Assembly (NCBI GenBank): GCA_023957155.1
Contig: JAMLHK010000001.1
Coordinates: 558,001-622,000 of the forward strand
Direction of reading: 5' to 3'
From: Chitinophagaceae bacterium
GTDB taxonomy: Bacteria > Bacteroidota > Bacteroidia > Chitinophagales > Chitinophagaceae
DNA length: 64,000 nucleotides
Part shown: piece after piece, positions 16,117 through 24,714 of the stretch
Position numbering within the stretch: position 1 is the stretch's first letter
Layout: each line of letters begins with the position of its first letter
Made by a program: the position numbers and the translations under genes
Notes under the pieces: generated by a model
Databases searched by the model: none
Seen by the model: only the letters and a program-made list of their open reading frames with translations
Told to the model about the DNA's origin: nothing

Positions 16117-16980
16117 ATGTTTTTACAGTTGGGCACTCAGGTATACAACGCAATTATGAGCCCCGAAAGCTGGCAGGTTTCGGGCAATGAGGCATCGTAT
16201 GCCGAACATGCATTAATTGAGGGCAAGCCGCGCCTGCAGAAAACAGGCGATACTCTGGAAGAAGTTTCTTTTACCATTCGTCTGCATGCCAGTTATTGCA
16301 AGCCTGTAGAAGTGCTGAATGATCTGAATGAGAGCAAAACCGCGGGTGAAATATTGCCGCTGGTGATGGGTAATGGTGAATATAAGGGAGATTATGTAAT
16401 TGCCAGTGCCGGTTATACGGTTGATACCACGTTTCCGGATGGTGGTATATGGCAGGCAACATTAAACCTTTCACTTAAAGAGTTTGTTGGTATTTCAAAA
16501 TTAGAGGTACAGCAGCAGGCAGCCCGCCGGAAGGCATTTGCCGTTGGCGATAGGCGTCCTGTTATTTCGCAGCCGCCCCAAAAAGATAGCGATCATGCCG
16601 CCATGTCAAAAAATATTCAGCAGGCATCCGCACAAACAGACCGGATTGATTTGCTTGTAAATGAGTATGAAAATAACATTTCCCGCAGAGAGGCGATTGT
16701 ACTCGAAATTGATGATGCCTGTGATCGTGCCAATAATTCATTGAATGAATTTAACCGGCGCATGGATCAGGCCGAAGCTATAAAAACAAAGGCAACCGGG
16801 TTAATTACAAGCGCTGCCTATGTGGCAGACATGATTACGGCACTGAAAACGATATTACCCCCTGATAATCTTACTGATTTGAAAAGTGTAAATTTTTATT
16901 TGCAATCGGGCGTAAGAAGTATGAACAGAAATTCAACACAGGTGTTTTTCCCGGTAATAACCCGGAGGCGTGTTGAATAA
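16117..16980 (+). CDS. tail protein gpU (P2-like), extended
   Basis: A 287-residue protein. The N-terminal 130 residues match gpU: MFLQLGTQVYNAIMSPESW, RPRLQKTGDTLEEVSFTIRL-like block, and GxYVIxxxxYTVDTTFPDGG. The C-terminal half is a long alpha-helical coiled region that P2 gpU (about 160 residues) lacks, with QTDRIDLLVNEYENN and FNRRMDQAEAIKTKATG. gpU caps the distal end of the tail tube or tape measure. It is first in the unit after promoter copy 2. Confidence 0.82.
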   Translation: MFLQLGTQVYNAIMSPESWQVSGNEASYAEHALIEGKPRLQKTGDTLEEVSFTIRLHASYCKPVEVLNDLNESKTAGEILPLVMGNGEYKGDYVIASAGYTVDTTFPDGGIWQATLNLSLKEFVGISKLEVQQQAARRKAFAVGDRRPVISQPPQKDSDHAAMSKNIQQASAQTDRIDLLVNEYENNISRREAIVLEIDDACDRANNSLNEFNRRMDQAEAIKTKATGLITSAAYVADMITALKTILPPDNLTDLKSVNFYLQSGVRSMNRNSTQVFFPVITRRRVE

Positions 16981-16990
16981 ACCATTGTTA

Positions 16991-17209
16991 ATGGCAAGCA
17001 CTCAATATATATGCCAGGAAGGCGACCGCTGGGATACCGTGGCTTACAAGGCTTATGGTTCGGCAAACCTTGCCCATACCTTAATACAAGCCAACCCAAA
17101 AGTTTTTATTGAGGAAAGACTGGAAGCCGGTACCGTATTGGAAATACCTGTCATCCCCGAAACGGAGGCTAAAACAGATCTTCAGATGCTTCCTCCCTGG
17201 AAACGTTAA
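16991..17209 (+). CDS. tail protein X, LysM-like
   Basis: A 72-residue protein with the P2 gpX/LysM pattern: YICQEGDRWDTVAYKAYGSA, ANPKVF and LEAGTVLEIPVI. ATG 16991 is chosen over an upstream GTG (16970) that would overlap gpU, because homologues begin just before the YxxxxGDxWD motif. gpX lies between U and D in P2-type baseplate operons and helps build the baseplate hub. Confidence 0.88.
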   Translation: MASTQYICQEGDRWDTVAYKAYGSANLAHTLIQANPKVFIEERLEAGTVLEIPVIPETEAKTDLQMLPPWKR

Positions 17210-17210
17210 G

Positions 17211-18344
17211 ATGGAATTTGTAGGATCACCATATTACCAGGTATTATACAACGGCAAAAACATTACTGCCGATGTCAGTAAGCATTTACTTTCCCTTTCT
17301 TATACTGATAAGACGGAAGGTGAAAGCGATGAGCTTCAAATATCGTTAGAGGATAAAGATAGGCTATGGCAAAATGAATGGTACCCGGAAAAGGGCGCAA
17401 TCCTTAGTGCCGAAATTGGGATGAAAAATGGCTTAAAGCTGGATTGTGGATCCTTTATGATTGATGAAATTGAGTTGGGCGGCCCACCCGATGTGGTGAA
17501 TATTCGCGGGCTTGCTATCGGTATTCATGGAAGGCTTAAAACAGCAAAAGGAGGCAGGAATCATGAGGGAAAAACACTTTCGGAAATAGTGCATACGGTA
17601 GCTTCAATTAATGGCTTTACTGTTCAGGGTACTATTGATAATATTCGCTTTGGGCGTATCGCCCAGCACCGGGAAAATGATCTTCAGTTTCTTTCCCGTC
17701 TGGCTTCCGAATATGGCCATACGTTCAGCATCCGGGGAAAGATTTTAATATTTACAAAAATGAATGAGCTGGAAGCCCGGCCGGCTTCGCTGACTTTTGA
17801 CCGTAGTGATCTGATCTCTTTTTCCATAAAAGATAAAACATCGGGGATCTATAAAAGAGCCATAGTTAAGTTTCACAATCCGGAAACAAAAGAAGTGTCT
17901 GAATATGTAGAGGATTCGGATATGGATACAGGCATTGATGATGATTTGGAAATTAAAACCAAAGCCGAAAACAAACAGCAGGCAGAAGCAAAGGCTAAAG
18001 CGGCGCTTCATCGGGCAAACACATTGATGCAATCGGGTAATATATCAGTTCCCGGGGATATTTTAATGGTAGCCGGGAATAATGTTGAATTAACGGGTAT
18101 GGGGATGCTGTCGGGTGTTTATCATATTCTTAATTCAACTCATACTGTTGATAAGTCAGGTGGTTATACAGTTGATGCGGAAATTAAAAAGGTAAAAGCA
18201 ATTGCATCAATGCTTAACAAAAGCGCTGTAAAACCTAAAGCCAAAAAAACAATTACTTCGCAGGGGTTTCTTTCTGCGGTTAAGAATGTTGATTTACATG
18301 GCTTTGATTTTAATACACTCAATAAACCGGAGGGTTGGTTATAA
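17211..18344 (+). CDS. late control gpD-like baseplate hub protein
   Basis: A 377-residue hub protein of the gpD (phage late control D / gp27-like) family. SPYYQVLYNGKNITADVSKH begins the first beta domain; SLSYTDKTEGESDELQISLED, GSFMIDEIELGGPPDVVNIR and a C-terminal tail rich in Lys follow. ATG 17211 immediately follows the gpX stop; frames opening upstream overlap gpX and are not used. In P2 gpD is the hub on which the gpV spike sits. TAATG couples it to gpV. Confidence 0.88.
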   Translation: MEFVGSPYYQVLYNGKNITADVSKHLLSLSYTDKTEGESDELQISLEDKDRLWQNEWYPEKGAILSAEIGMKNGLKLDCGSFMIDEIELGGPPDVVNIRGLAIGIHGRLKTAKGGRNHEGKTLSEIVHTVASINGFTVQGTIDNIRFGRIAQHRENDLQFLSRLASEYGHTFSIRGKILIFTKMNELEARPASLTFDRSDLISFSIKDKTSGIYKRAIVKFHNPETKEVSEYVEDSDMDTGIDDDLEIKTKAENKQQAEAKAKAALHRANTLMQSGNISVPGDILMVAGNNVELTGMGMLSGVYHILNSTHTVDKSGGYTVDAEIKKVKAIASMLNKSAVKPKAKKTITSQGFLSAVKNVDLHGFDFNTLNKPEGWL

Positions 18345-19075
18345 TGCTGAAATTCGGAATTATATGCGACATAAAAGCAACTGAAGGCATGGCCCGGGTG
18401 TACTTCAGGGAAGATGGTGTAACTACCAACTGGCTGCCAATAAGTGTATTAAAGTCGCTGAATGATAAATTCATATATCATTTCGATATCAATGAGCATG
18501 TATGGTGTATTATGGATGAGCATAATGAATATGGGGTGATAGCCGGTGCTATATATAGCAAAAATGAACAACCGCAAAGCGGTGGAGAAAAGAAAATCCG
18601 GTTTCATTTTGCTGATAACTCGTTTATTGAGTATGATGGGAATACCAAAACTTTAACTATTGATTGCAAGGGAGATATTAAAGTAACCGCTAAAAATGTT
18701 GATGTAGAATGTGAGCAGGCAAATATTGATGCATCCGGAGATGTATCCGTAAGCGGGAATAATATTGAAGCCGAAGCGGTGGTAAGTGCAAAAGTTACCG
18801 CCCCATCTGTAGAGGTTAAGGCATCAGCAATGGCTAAGATTACCGCGCCGGAGGTAACGGTGGATGCGCTCACCGCGTCATTTACCGGCGCATTATCTGC
18901 GGCAAGCATTGCAACAACCGGGGGTGGCGCCATTGAAACCGCTGGCGAAATAATGGCACAAAAGGTTACGGTGGAGGATATTGAAACCGATAATGCTGTA
19001 ATTGGCGGTAAGGACTTTTTAGCACATACGCATACCGCACCATCTGGCGGCGGCGCTACATCACCACCTTTGTAA
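18344..19075 (+). CDS. baseplate spike protein gpV
   Basis: A 243-residue spike. The OB-fold N-terminus (KFGIICDIKATEGMARVYF, TNWLPISVLK) precedes a repetitive beta-helix (VTAPSVEVKAS, ITAPEVTVDAL) and a tip with HTHT (FLAHTHTAPSGGG) that matches the HxH iron-binding apex of P2 gpV and phi92 spikes. It pierces the outer membrane. The ATG shares a base with the gpD stop. A Gly/Pro-rich end after the HxH is normal in the family. Confidence 0.9.
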   Translation: MLKFGIICDIKATEGMARVYFREDGVTTNWLPISVLKSLNDKFIYHFDINEHVWCIMDEHNEYGVIAGAIYSKNEQPQSGGEKKIRFHFADNSFIEYDGNTKTLTIDCKGDIKVTAKNVDVECEQANIDASGDVSVSGNNIEAEAVVSAKVTAPSVEVKASAMAKITAPEVTVDALTASFTGALSAASIATTGGGAIETAGEIMAQKVTVEDIETDNAVIGGKDFLAHTHTAPSGGGATSPPL

Positions 19076-19077
19076 AC

Positions 19078-20016
19078 ATGGCAACATTAAACGATATAAA
19101 AAGTGTGGATTGGCAGCTTTCAACCGTTGGTGTTGGCGCTGTAGCCCAGGGTGTACAGGATGTGAGGCAATGTATAGATACCATATTGCGGACTACCCCG
19201 GGCACAGATCCGTTACGTCCGCAGTTTGGCAGCAATATATACCAGTATGTAAGCAAACCGGTGAATGTAGCGGTGCCCGGCGTGGTGAAGGCTATCATTG
19301 ATGCACTTGATCTTTGGGAAAACAGGGTTGAGCTGCAAAAGGTATCCCACTACCTGGATACAACTGAAGGGAAATCGCAATTAAAATTTACAATTACATA
19401 CCGGCTGGTAGATGATGATTTGATTGATGCCGTTACATACACATTAGGAGGTTCTACGGTAGTATCAGATGCTACCGGCACAATAATTTTTGATACGATC
19501 ATTCCTGATGGATCAGGTAAGATATTCGTGTTTTTTACGGGAAATGGTAATCCTGTATATCCCTACTATCCCTTATCAGGTTTTGATACGAAGGCCCAGA
19601 TGTTGAGTTGGATACAGGCAAACTGGTTCGCGTATGGAAAATGGTATCTTACCGGCAACCGGCTGATACTTTATTTACAAAGCAACATTTTTGATACCGC
19701 ATCGCTATCGGCCAGGGTAATATCAAATTATTCTTATAGTGCTGATATACCTGCAAAAGAAGCTGATGAATATTATACAGTAAACCTGTTGGTAAATGGT
19801 TTAATCCCCTCCCCTGCTTTCCCGGCAGAAACGGCATATACGGCCGGGGATATTCTAACGTGGGTAAATAATAACTGGTCCGCTTATGGTTCCTGGTCAA
19901 TTGTTGATAATAAGCTGGTAATGATCAATGAAACCGGTGGAACGATTCTGCTTGAAGTTAATAAAAATGGGGTTGGCGGGTTTTCTTTAGGTTTTTCACA
20001 AGGCTTTAATGTGTGA
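19078..20016 (+). CDS. gp25/gpW-like baseplate wedge protein with duplicated C-terminal domain
   Basis: A 312-residue protein. Residues 1-125 are the gp25-like lysozyme-fold wedge domain (VDWQLSTVGVGAVAQGVQDV, DPLRPQFGSNIYQYV, YRLVDDDLIDAVTY). Family members are usually 100-150 residues, but this one has about 185 more, apparently two copies of one domain: MLSWIQANWFAYGKWYLTGN and ILTWVNNNWSAYGSWSIVDN align. The extension may contact baseplate or fibre proteins. It ends at a hairpin before promoter copy 3. Confidence 0.85.
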   Translation: MATLNDIKSVDWQLSTVGVGAVAQGVQDVRQCIDTILRTTPGTDPLRPQFGSNIYQYVSKPVNVAVPGVVKAIIDALDLWENRVELQKVSHYLDTTEGKSQLKFTITYRLVDDDLIDAVTYTLGGSTVVSDATGTIIFDTIIPDGSGKIFVFFTGNGNPVYPYYPLSGFDTKAQMLSWIQANWFAYGKWYLTGNRLILYLQSNIFDTASLSARVISNYSYSADIPAKEADEYYTVNLLVNGLIPSPAFPAETAYTAGDILTWVNNNWSAYGSWSIVDNKLVMINETGGTILLEVNKNGVGGFSLGFSQGFNV

Positions 20017-20043
20017 TCGTTTTCCCGGTATCGGGAAAACGAT
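20016..20043 (+). terminator. hairpin between gp25 and gpJ units
   Basis: ATCGTTTTCCCG and CGGGAAAACGAT form a perfect 12-bp stem with GTAT loop immediately after the gp25 stop. No T run follows, but the third late promoter element starts inside its right arm, so a transcription-unit boundary or processing site is likely. Confidence 0.65.
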
Positions 20044-20088
20044 GCCGATAAACTGCCTATTCAAAACCTGTTGTTTCCGGTAAAATTG
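20042..20088 (+). promoter_or_regulatory. putative phage late promoter, copy 3 (gpJ operon)
   Basis: ATGCCGATAAACTGCCTATTC (20042-20062) is identical to copy 1. TAAAATTG (20081-20088) starts 39 bases later, as in copies 1 and 2, and the segment from TTGTTTCCGG to the ATG is identical to copy 2. The predicted start point is about at ATG 20093. Confidence 0.65.
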
Positions 20089-20092
20089 CCGT

Positions 20093-21199
20093 ATGGAATT
20101 AACCAAGCCGCAATTTATAGATATTGATGCTGATGCCATCATTTCTGAGATGGTTGCGGACTATGAGGCAGCTACCGGCAAGAAGCTTGCACCGGCTCAG
20201 GTTGAACGGCTTTTAATCAATGCTTTTGCATACAGGGAATATATCCTTCGGACAGCAATCAACGAAACGGCACTGCAGAACATGGTGGAGTTTGCCTCTT
20301 TTCCGGCTTTGGATTACCTGGGTGACCTGGTAGGGGTAAAACGGTTACCTGCAAGCCAATCAAAAACCACAATCCGGTTTAACCTGGTGGACGGGCATAC
20401 GGGAATTGTGTTGCCTGCGGGTGTGCGGGTGCAAAGTGTGGATGGCAAAGCGGTATTTCAAACTACGGAAAGTAAAGTGGTTATTACCGGCACCGCTTCG
20501 GTAGATGTGGTTTGTGAGTGTACGGAAGCCGGCGTAATAGGCAACGGGTATGCTATAGGCGATATATCCATTATGCTTGATCCGCAGGCTTATGTTTCCG
20601 ATTGTGCCAATACTACTGTTTCATCTGCCGGCGCGGACGATGAATCTGATGATGCGCTTAGAGAACGCATAAAGTTGGCTCCTGCATCTTTTTCCTGCGC
20701 CGGTCCTAAAGGCGCTTATATCTATTGGGCAAAGTCTGCCCATGCAAGCATTATAGACGTGGCTGTAACATCTCCTGAACCCGGAGATGTGTATATATAT
20801 CCTTTACTGGAAGGTGGCATAACGCCATCTATTGAAATAATTGATGCCGTTAAAGCGGCATGTAATTCTGAAAAGCGCCGCCCCCTTTCCGATACTGTAT
20901 ATGTAGAATCTCCAACTAAGATAGAGTATGATATAGAGGTTAATTTGACTTTACTCAATGATGCAGTGGAAGATAGTGTTATTTCCCGGGTTACGGCTAA
21001 TTTGGAAGCATACGCGGCTGCAAGAAAAAAGAAGATGGGAATTGATGTGGTAATAAATCAAATCATCAATAAGTCCAATATTGATGGTGTATATAAGGCA
21101 ACGGTGGTAAGCCCTGAAGCGGATATTGAAGTGGATGAAGATGAATTTGCGGACTGCGGTACCATAACGGTAAATGTAATCGGTACAAGTGATGAGTAG
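20093..21199 (+). CDS. baseplate assembly protein gpJ
   Basis: A 368-residue baseplate J (gp6-like wedge) protein. QFIDIDADAIISEMVADYEA, ALDYLGDLVGVKRLPA, the central ADDESDDALRERIKLAP (a family hallmark) and GDVYIYPLLEGG are all present. It connects wedge and fibres. The last codons overlap gpI by 8 bases. Confidence 0.94.
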   Translation: MELTKPQFIDIDADAIISEMVADYEAATGKKLAPAQVERLLINAFAYREYILRTAINETALQNMVEFASFPALDYLGDLVGVKRLPASQSKTTIRFNLVDGHTGIVLPAGVRVQSVDGKAVFQTTESKVVITGTASVDVVCECTEAGVIGNGYAIGDISIMLDPQAYVSDCANTTVSSAGADDESDDALRERIKLAPASFSCAGPKGAYIYWAKSAHASIIDVAVTSPEPGDVYIYPLLEGGITPSIEIIDAVKAACNSEKRRPLSDTVYVESPTKIEYDIEVNLTLLNDAVEDSVISRVTANLEAYAAARKKKMGIDVVINQIINKSNIDGVYKATVVSPEADIEVDEDEFADCGTITVNVIGTSDE

Positions 21200-21860
21200 T
21201 GCTGATAAGTTCAATAGCGTATTGGCTGACAGCATTAAAGATATTCCGCACCTGCTGCAGTTTGATTTGGTTGCAAAGAAAAGACTGGATGCGTTGCAAC
21301 TGGACGCACTGTTGGTTTACCTGATTGATACGGTTGATGCAAGCGCTATTCCTTACCTGGCTGCACAGTTTGATGTGCTGGGCTATAAAGGTTTGAGGTT
21401 AGCAACTACAGATGAGCAGCGCCGGGATGTGATTAAAAGAGCAATAGAGTTGCACCGGTTTAAAGGTACGGTATGGGCGGTTAGGGAGGCTTTAAGAAAT
21501 ATTGGCTATCCGGATATTGTTTTAACGGAGCACGTTGGCGCCGGCGAAAAAGGATGGGCTGTTTTTCGTTTGGAGCTGAACTCGGGGGATAATGTGGTGA
21601 GTGAAGACATGATTGGTGAGATTGTAAAGATGGTCAATGAGTATAAGAATGTGCGTAGTCATTTTGAATCCATCTCCTATCAGGTTGTTTTTGATGATGT
21701 GATTGTTTTCTCTGATATCAGTATGGAAAACCCCGGTGTAAATGACATGGACGGTTTATTTGTTGGCGGCGATTTTCGCTACAATGGTGAGGAAAGCTAT
21801 AACGGTAACAGAAATTACAGCAGTGATACAGATATATTAACAATAGAAATTATTTCGTGA
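21192..21860 (+). CDS. tail protein gpI
   Basis: A 222-residue gpI-like protein. LDALQLDALLVYLIDTVDAS, IPYLAAQFDVLGYKG and HRFKGTVWAVREALRNIGYP are the conserved core. The C-terminal 60 residues (VGGDFRYNGEESYNGNRNY) form a Gly/Asn/Tyr-rich extension that probably receives the fibre. ATG 21192 is chosen over the GTG one codon earlier. It overlaps both neighbours, as in P2. Confidence 0.88.
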   Translation: MSSADKFNSVLADSIKDIPHLLQFDLVAKKRLDALQLDALLVYLIDTVDASAIPYLAAQFDVLGYKGLRLATTDEQRRDVIKRAIELHRFKGTVWAVREALRNIGYPDIVLTEHVGAGEKGWAVFRLELNSGDNVVSEDMIGEIVKMVNEYKNVRSHFESISYQVVFDDVIVFSDISMENPGVNDMDGLFVGGDFRYNGEESYNGNRNYSSDTDILTIEIIS

Positions 21861-22294
21861 TGGATAGCATCAAAGTAAAGGGGGCGTTTGTGGTTGATGT
21901 GATTGATAATTCGGGCAATATAGTTGAGCATTACCAGGATAATAATTTAGTGGTTACCCTGGGTAAAACTAATGCCGCAAAATTATTGGGCGGCCATGCC
22001 GATGGAAAGAAGGTATCTAAAATAGCCGTTGGCACAAACCCGGCTGATCCTACGGTTTCGGACACGTCTATTACGGGGATGTATAGTAAAGCCATTGACG
22101 GCGCTTCTTACCCGGATGCCAATTCAGTGCAGTTCAATTGGAGCCTGGATAATGCTGAAGCCAATGGTATGTCTATAGTAGAATTTGGATTATTGAATGA
22201 CAGCAATGCGCTCTTTGCCAGAAAGGTAAGGACGGCAATTACCAAAACAAGCGCGGTCCGGTTAGTGGGTACCTGGAAAATAACAATCAACTAA
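21860..22294 (+). CDS. putative fibre-attachment or baseplate protein
   Basis: A 144-residue protein starting at the ATG that overlaps the gpI stop (TGATGG). KVSKIAVGTNPADPTVSDTS and MSIVEFGLLNDSNALFARK are motifs seen in tail proteins adjacent to gpI/fibre genes in many phages, forming a beta-sandwich. Its place between gpI and the fibre suggests a fibre connector; no exact family name can be given. Confidence 0.6.
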   Translation: MDSIKVKGAFVVDVIDNSGNIVEHYQDNNLVVTLGKTNAAKLLGGHADGKKVSKIAVGTNPADPTVSDTSITGMYSKAIDGASYPDANSVQFNWSLDNAEANGMSIVEFGLLNDSNALFARKVRTAITKTSAVRLVGTWKITIN

Positions 22295-22295
22295 G

Positions 22296-23318
22296 ATGGC
22301 AAATATTATTGAAGATATACTTTGGGAGGAAGGTATTTACCAGTTGGAAATGTCCGATCTGGTATTAGGCGGTGAAGATGGTGTGTCTAATGTGCAGGCC
22401 AAGCAGCTTGCCAATCGAACATCATGGCTTAAAGATAAAGTAGGGTTAATAGATCATTTTGATGACTTGCTGGAAGTGGTTGCCAATACTGCTATTGGTA
22501 ATTCTATCGCCGGGAAGGCTGTTGTGGTTAATGCCAACAATGCAACAATTGAAATAACCTTAGGTGCCTTAGAATCTTTTCGTAATGGTGCTATTATTCC
22601 CATTTGCGCGTTTAATGTAAACAAATCAAGCGTTGCCGTAACGGCTAATGAGGATGATAAGATATTATATATGGGAGTAGATTATCAGACCGTATATATG
22701 GAAGAAGGTGAACAGATATGGCTGGTGGCTAAAGGTAGCAAGTGGCAATTATTCCCTTTCCACTATTTATTAAAGCATGTTGGGGAGGTTTTATATGCGT
22801 ATACGGTTTTACCCGGCACAATCCCCCTACATGGTCAGCCTGTAAACAGGAGGGATATAGCCCGTATTTCGGATTATGCTCTTTCCGGTGGCATGGCTAA
22901 TTCAATCGTAACGGATGTATTGTGGAATAGCACGATCAATAATCGTGGTTTTTTTAGCACAGGCAATGGTACTACAACAATTAGGATGCCGGATCTAAGG
23001 GATATGACCATACGCGGACTGAGTTCAGGTCGCGGTATTTCTTTAAACAGATCATCCCCTAATTCCGGAGGATACGAAGGAGATCAGAACAAGTCACACA
23101 CGCATCCTTACCGGGATAAATATCTATCGGGCGGCGGTCCGGCATCTGATGCAGATTACAAGGATGCACATCCTCCTGCTTACAATCAGAAAATGGGATC
23201 TACTATCACCAAGAATGTTGCATCATACTGGTTGGTGTATGATTCAAATACCGGTAGTACTGGAGGGACGGAAGTTACAGTTAAAAATATTGGTTTAATT
23301 CCTTTAATGAGAAAATAA
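22296..23318 (+). CDS. tail fibre protein with collar-like tip
   Basis: A 340-residue fibre. The N-terminal attachment segment YQLEMSDLVLGGEDGVSNVQ plus AKQLANRTSWLKDKV is common to phage tail fibres. Residues 160-270 carry the tail-collar pattern with MPDLRDMTIRGLSSGRGISL and KSHTHPYRDKY near the C-terminus, ending IGLIPLMRK. It probably trimerises and touches the host surface. Confidence 0.82.
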   Translation: MANIIEDILWEEGIYQLEMSDLVLGGEDGVSNVQAKQLANRTSWLKDKVGLIDHFDDLLEVVANTAIGNSIAGKAVVVNANNATIEITLGALESFRNGAIIPICAFNVNKSSVAVTANEDDKILYMGVDYQTVYMEEGEQIWLVAKGSKWQLFPFHYLLKHVGEVLYAYTVLPGTIPLHGQPVNRRDIARISDYALSGGMANSIVTDVLWNSTINNRGFFSTGNGTTTIRMPDLRDMTIRGLSSGRGISLNRSSPNSGGYEGDQNKSHTHPYRDKYLSGGGPASDADYKDAHPPAYNQKMGSTITKNVASYWLVYDSNTGSTGGTEVTVKNIGLIPLMRK

Positions 23319-24466
23319 TGGCATTACCTACAGAGATATTTGAAACAAAGGAACAGCTCAGAAATTATATCCAGGCAAAAATAGTAGAGAATAATAGCCG
23401 GGGAATTAAGGAAGAGCATGTTAATAATATATTTAATTCAGTATTGGATTTTCTTGATGGGTCTGCACCTGGTGTATATTTCTGTCCTGCGGAAAATCTT
23501 AACTCTGATTTTATGGTATTTGCATCGGCAATACTACGTCCTTCCGGAACGGGGGTACATGGATCACCAATTACGTGGGACATTCTGAATCAGGATGGTC
23601 TACATAATTCGTCATTTTTCATTTCTGCTTCTGGTATTTTGTCTGGACGTTTGAAGGTTGATTATCCCACAGTTAAGCATATATGTAATCTAACTGTAAC
23701 GCCGGATGAATCATTAGCTGAGAGCGGTATCGTATGTGGTCCCTCCGTAGGAGCATCCAATGCAGAGATTGCTATAAGTAAATCATATCAATCCAGTTGC
23801 AGATTAACCGGTAATGGTTCCGGTGGCTGGAATAAATTTGGAGTAGACAATTCGGGATATGTCGTTTCGACTTTTGATGTTGTAACCGGTGCGACTACCG
23901 TTTTAGTTCCTATTAGGTTTGGTGGCGACATAAATTCCATATCCGTTGTTTATTGTGGTGATAAAAATTATTCAGTAAAAAGAGTTTTTACAGGACTTCC
24001 AGGAGCACGTTATGCAAAATTTTATTTAATTGATACTTCAGGCAATGTAGTAACAACAGCGCCCACAACCAATGACCATATATTATTATCGGGGGCGGGA
24101 ACGGTTGTTTATAAAATAAACACCCAAATATTCATTGTAACTGAGGCTATTAATACCGCAGACATATTTAATGCATTGTCTAATTTTTGGATTTTCGGTC
24201 TATTTGAATGCTGGATGGTGGCTCGTAGATTAACTAATACATCTGTTCAGGTTTGCTGGCAAACCACCTATCCATCGGCTACCAATTATAAAATATATCG
24301 TGATACATCTGCAAACTTTGATACACAGGTTTTAATTCATACTGGAATGGAGGGAGTGTTTGTGGATAAAGAATTAACGCCAAGTACCTTATATCATTAT
24401 AAAATGGTTGCTGTTATAGGCGGGGTGGATAATGATATAACAACTTTTACCGCCAATACTTTTTAA
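23318..24466 (+). CDS. putative receptor-binding tail protein with C-terminal FN3-like domain
   Basis: A 382-residue protein beginning MALPTEIFETKEQLRNYIQA, an N-terminal helix pair probably used for attachment (EEHVNNIFNSVLDFL). The middle is beta-rich. The final 90 residues resemble a fibronectin type III module (SVQVCWQTTYPSATNYKIYR and LTPSTLYHYKMVAV), a domain often used for carbohydrate or surface binding. It overlaps the preceding fibre stop by one base and precedes the lysis genes. A second adhesin or receptor-binding protein is the most likely role. Confidence 0.65.
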   Translation: MALPTEIFETKEQLRNYIQAKIVENNSRGIKEEHVNNIFNSVLDFLDGSAPGVYFCPAENLNSDFMVFASAILRPSGTGVHGSPITWDILNQDGLHNSSFFISASGILSGRLKVDYPTVKHICNLTVTPDESLAESGIVCGPSVGASNAEIAISKSYQSSCRLTGNGSGGWNKFGVDNSGYVVSTFDVVTGATTVLVPIRFGGDINSISVVYCGDKNYSVKRVFTGLPGARYAKFYLIDTSGNVVTTAPTTNDHILLSGAGTVVYKINTQIFIVTEAINTADIFNALSNFWIFGLFECWMVARRLTNTSVQVCWQTTYPSATNYKIYRDTSANFDTQVLIHTGMEGVFVDKELTPSTLYHYKMVAVIGGVDNDITTFTANTF

Positions 24467-24714
24467 TGATGGAATTAGATGAAAAAGTAGAGGATGTTAG
24501 CCGAAAGTTGGACAATGTTTTACAACTACTGCGTGGCAATGATTTAGATAAGCAGGATACGGGATTGGTTGGTGTTGTAAACGATATAGATGCCAGGGTA
24601 ATACGGTTAGAAAAGTGGAAAGATCGCCTTATTGCCGGAATTATTGGTATGTCGGTGCCCGCCAGCATTGGACTTAAAGAAATTTTTATTGGATTAAAAA
24701 ACTTCATTCAATGA
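24466..24714 (+). CDS. XhlA-like holin-associated membrane protein
   Basis: An 82-residue protein: a helical N-terminal half (DEKVEDVSRKLDNVLQLL) and one C-terminal membrane segment (RLIAGIIGMSVPASIGL). This layout matches XhlA / hemolysin-like proteins that act with holins. It opens the lysis cassette and overlaps the following lipoprotein gene by 4 bases. Start either of two adjacent ATGs (24466, 24469). Confidence 0.6.
   Translation: MMELDEKVEDVSRKLDNVLQLLRGNDLDKQDTGLVGVVNDIDARVIRLEKWKDRLIAGIIGMSVPASIGLKEIFIGLKNFIQ

Noticed and set aside
16970-16990. GTG start extending gpX
   Set aside because: The extension would overlap gpU and precede the conserved start of LysM-like gpX; ATG 16991 fits better.
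17109-17210. Extended N-terminus of gpD
   Set aside because: These codons lie within gpX in another frame; gpD homologues begin at the 17211 ATG.
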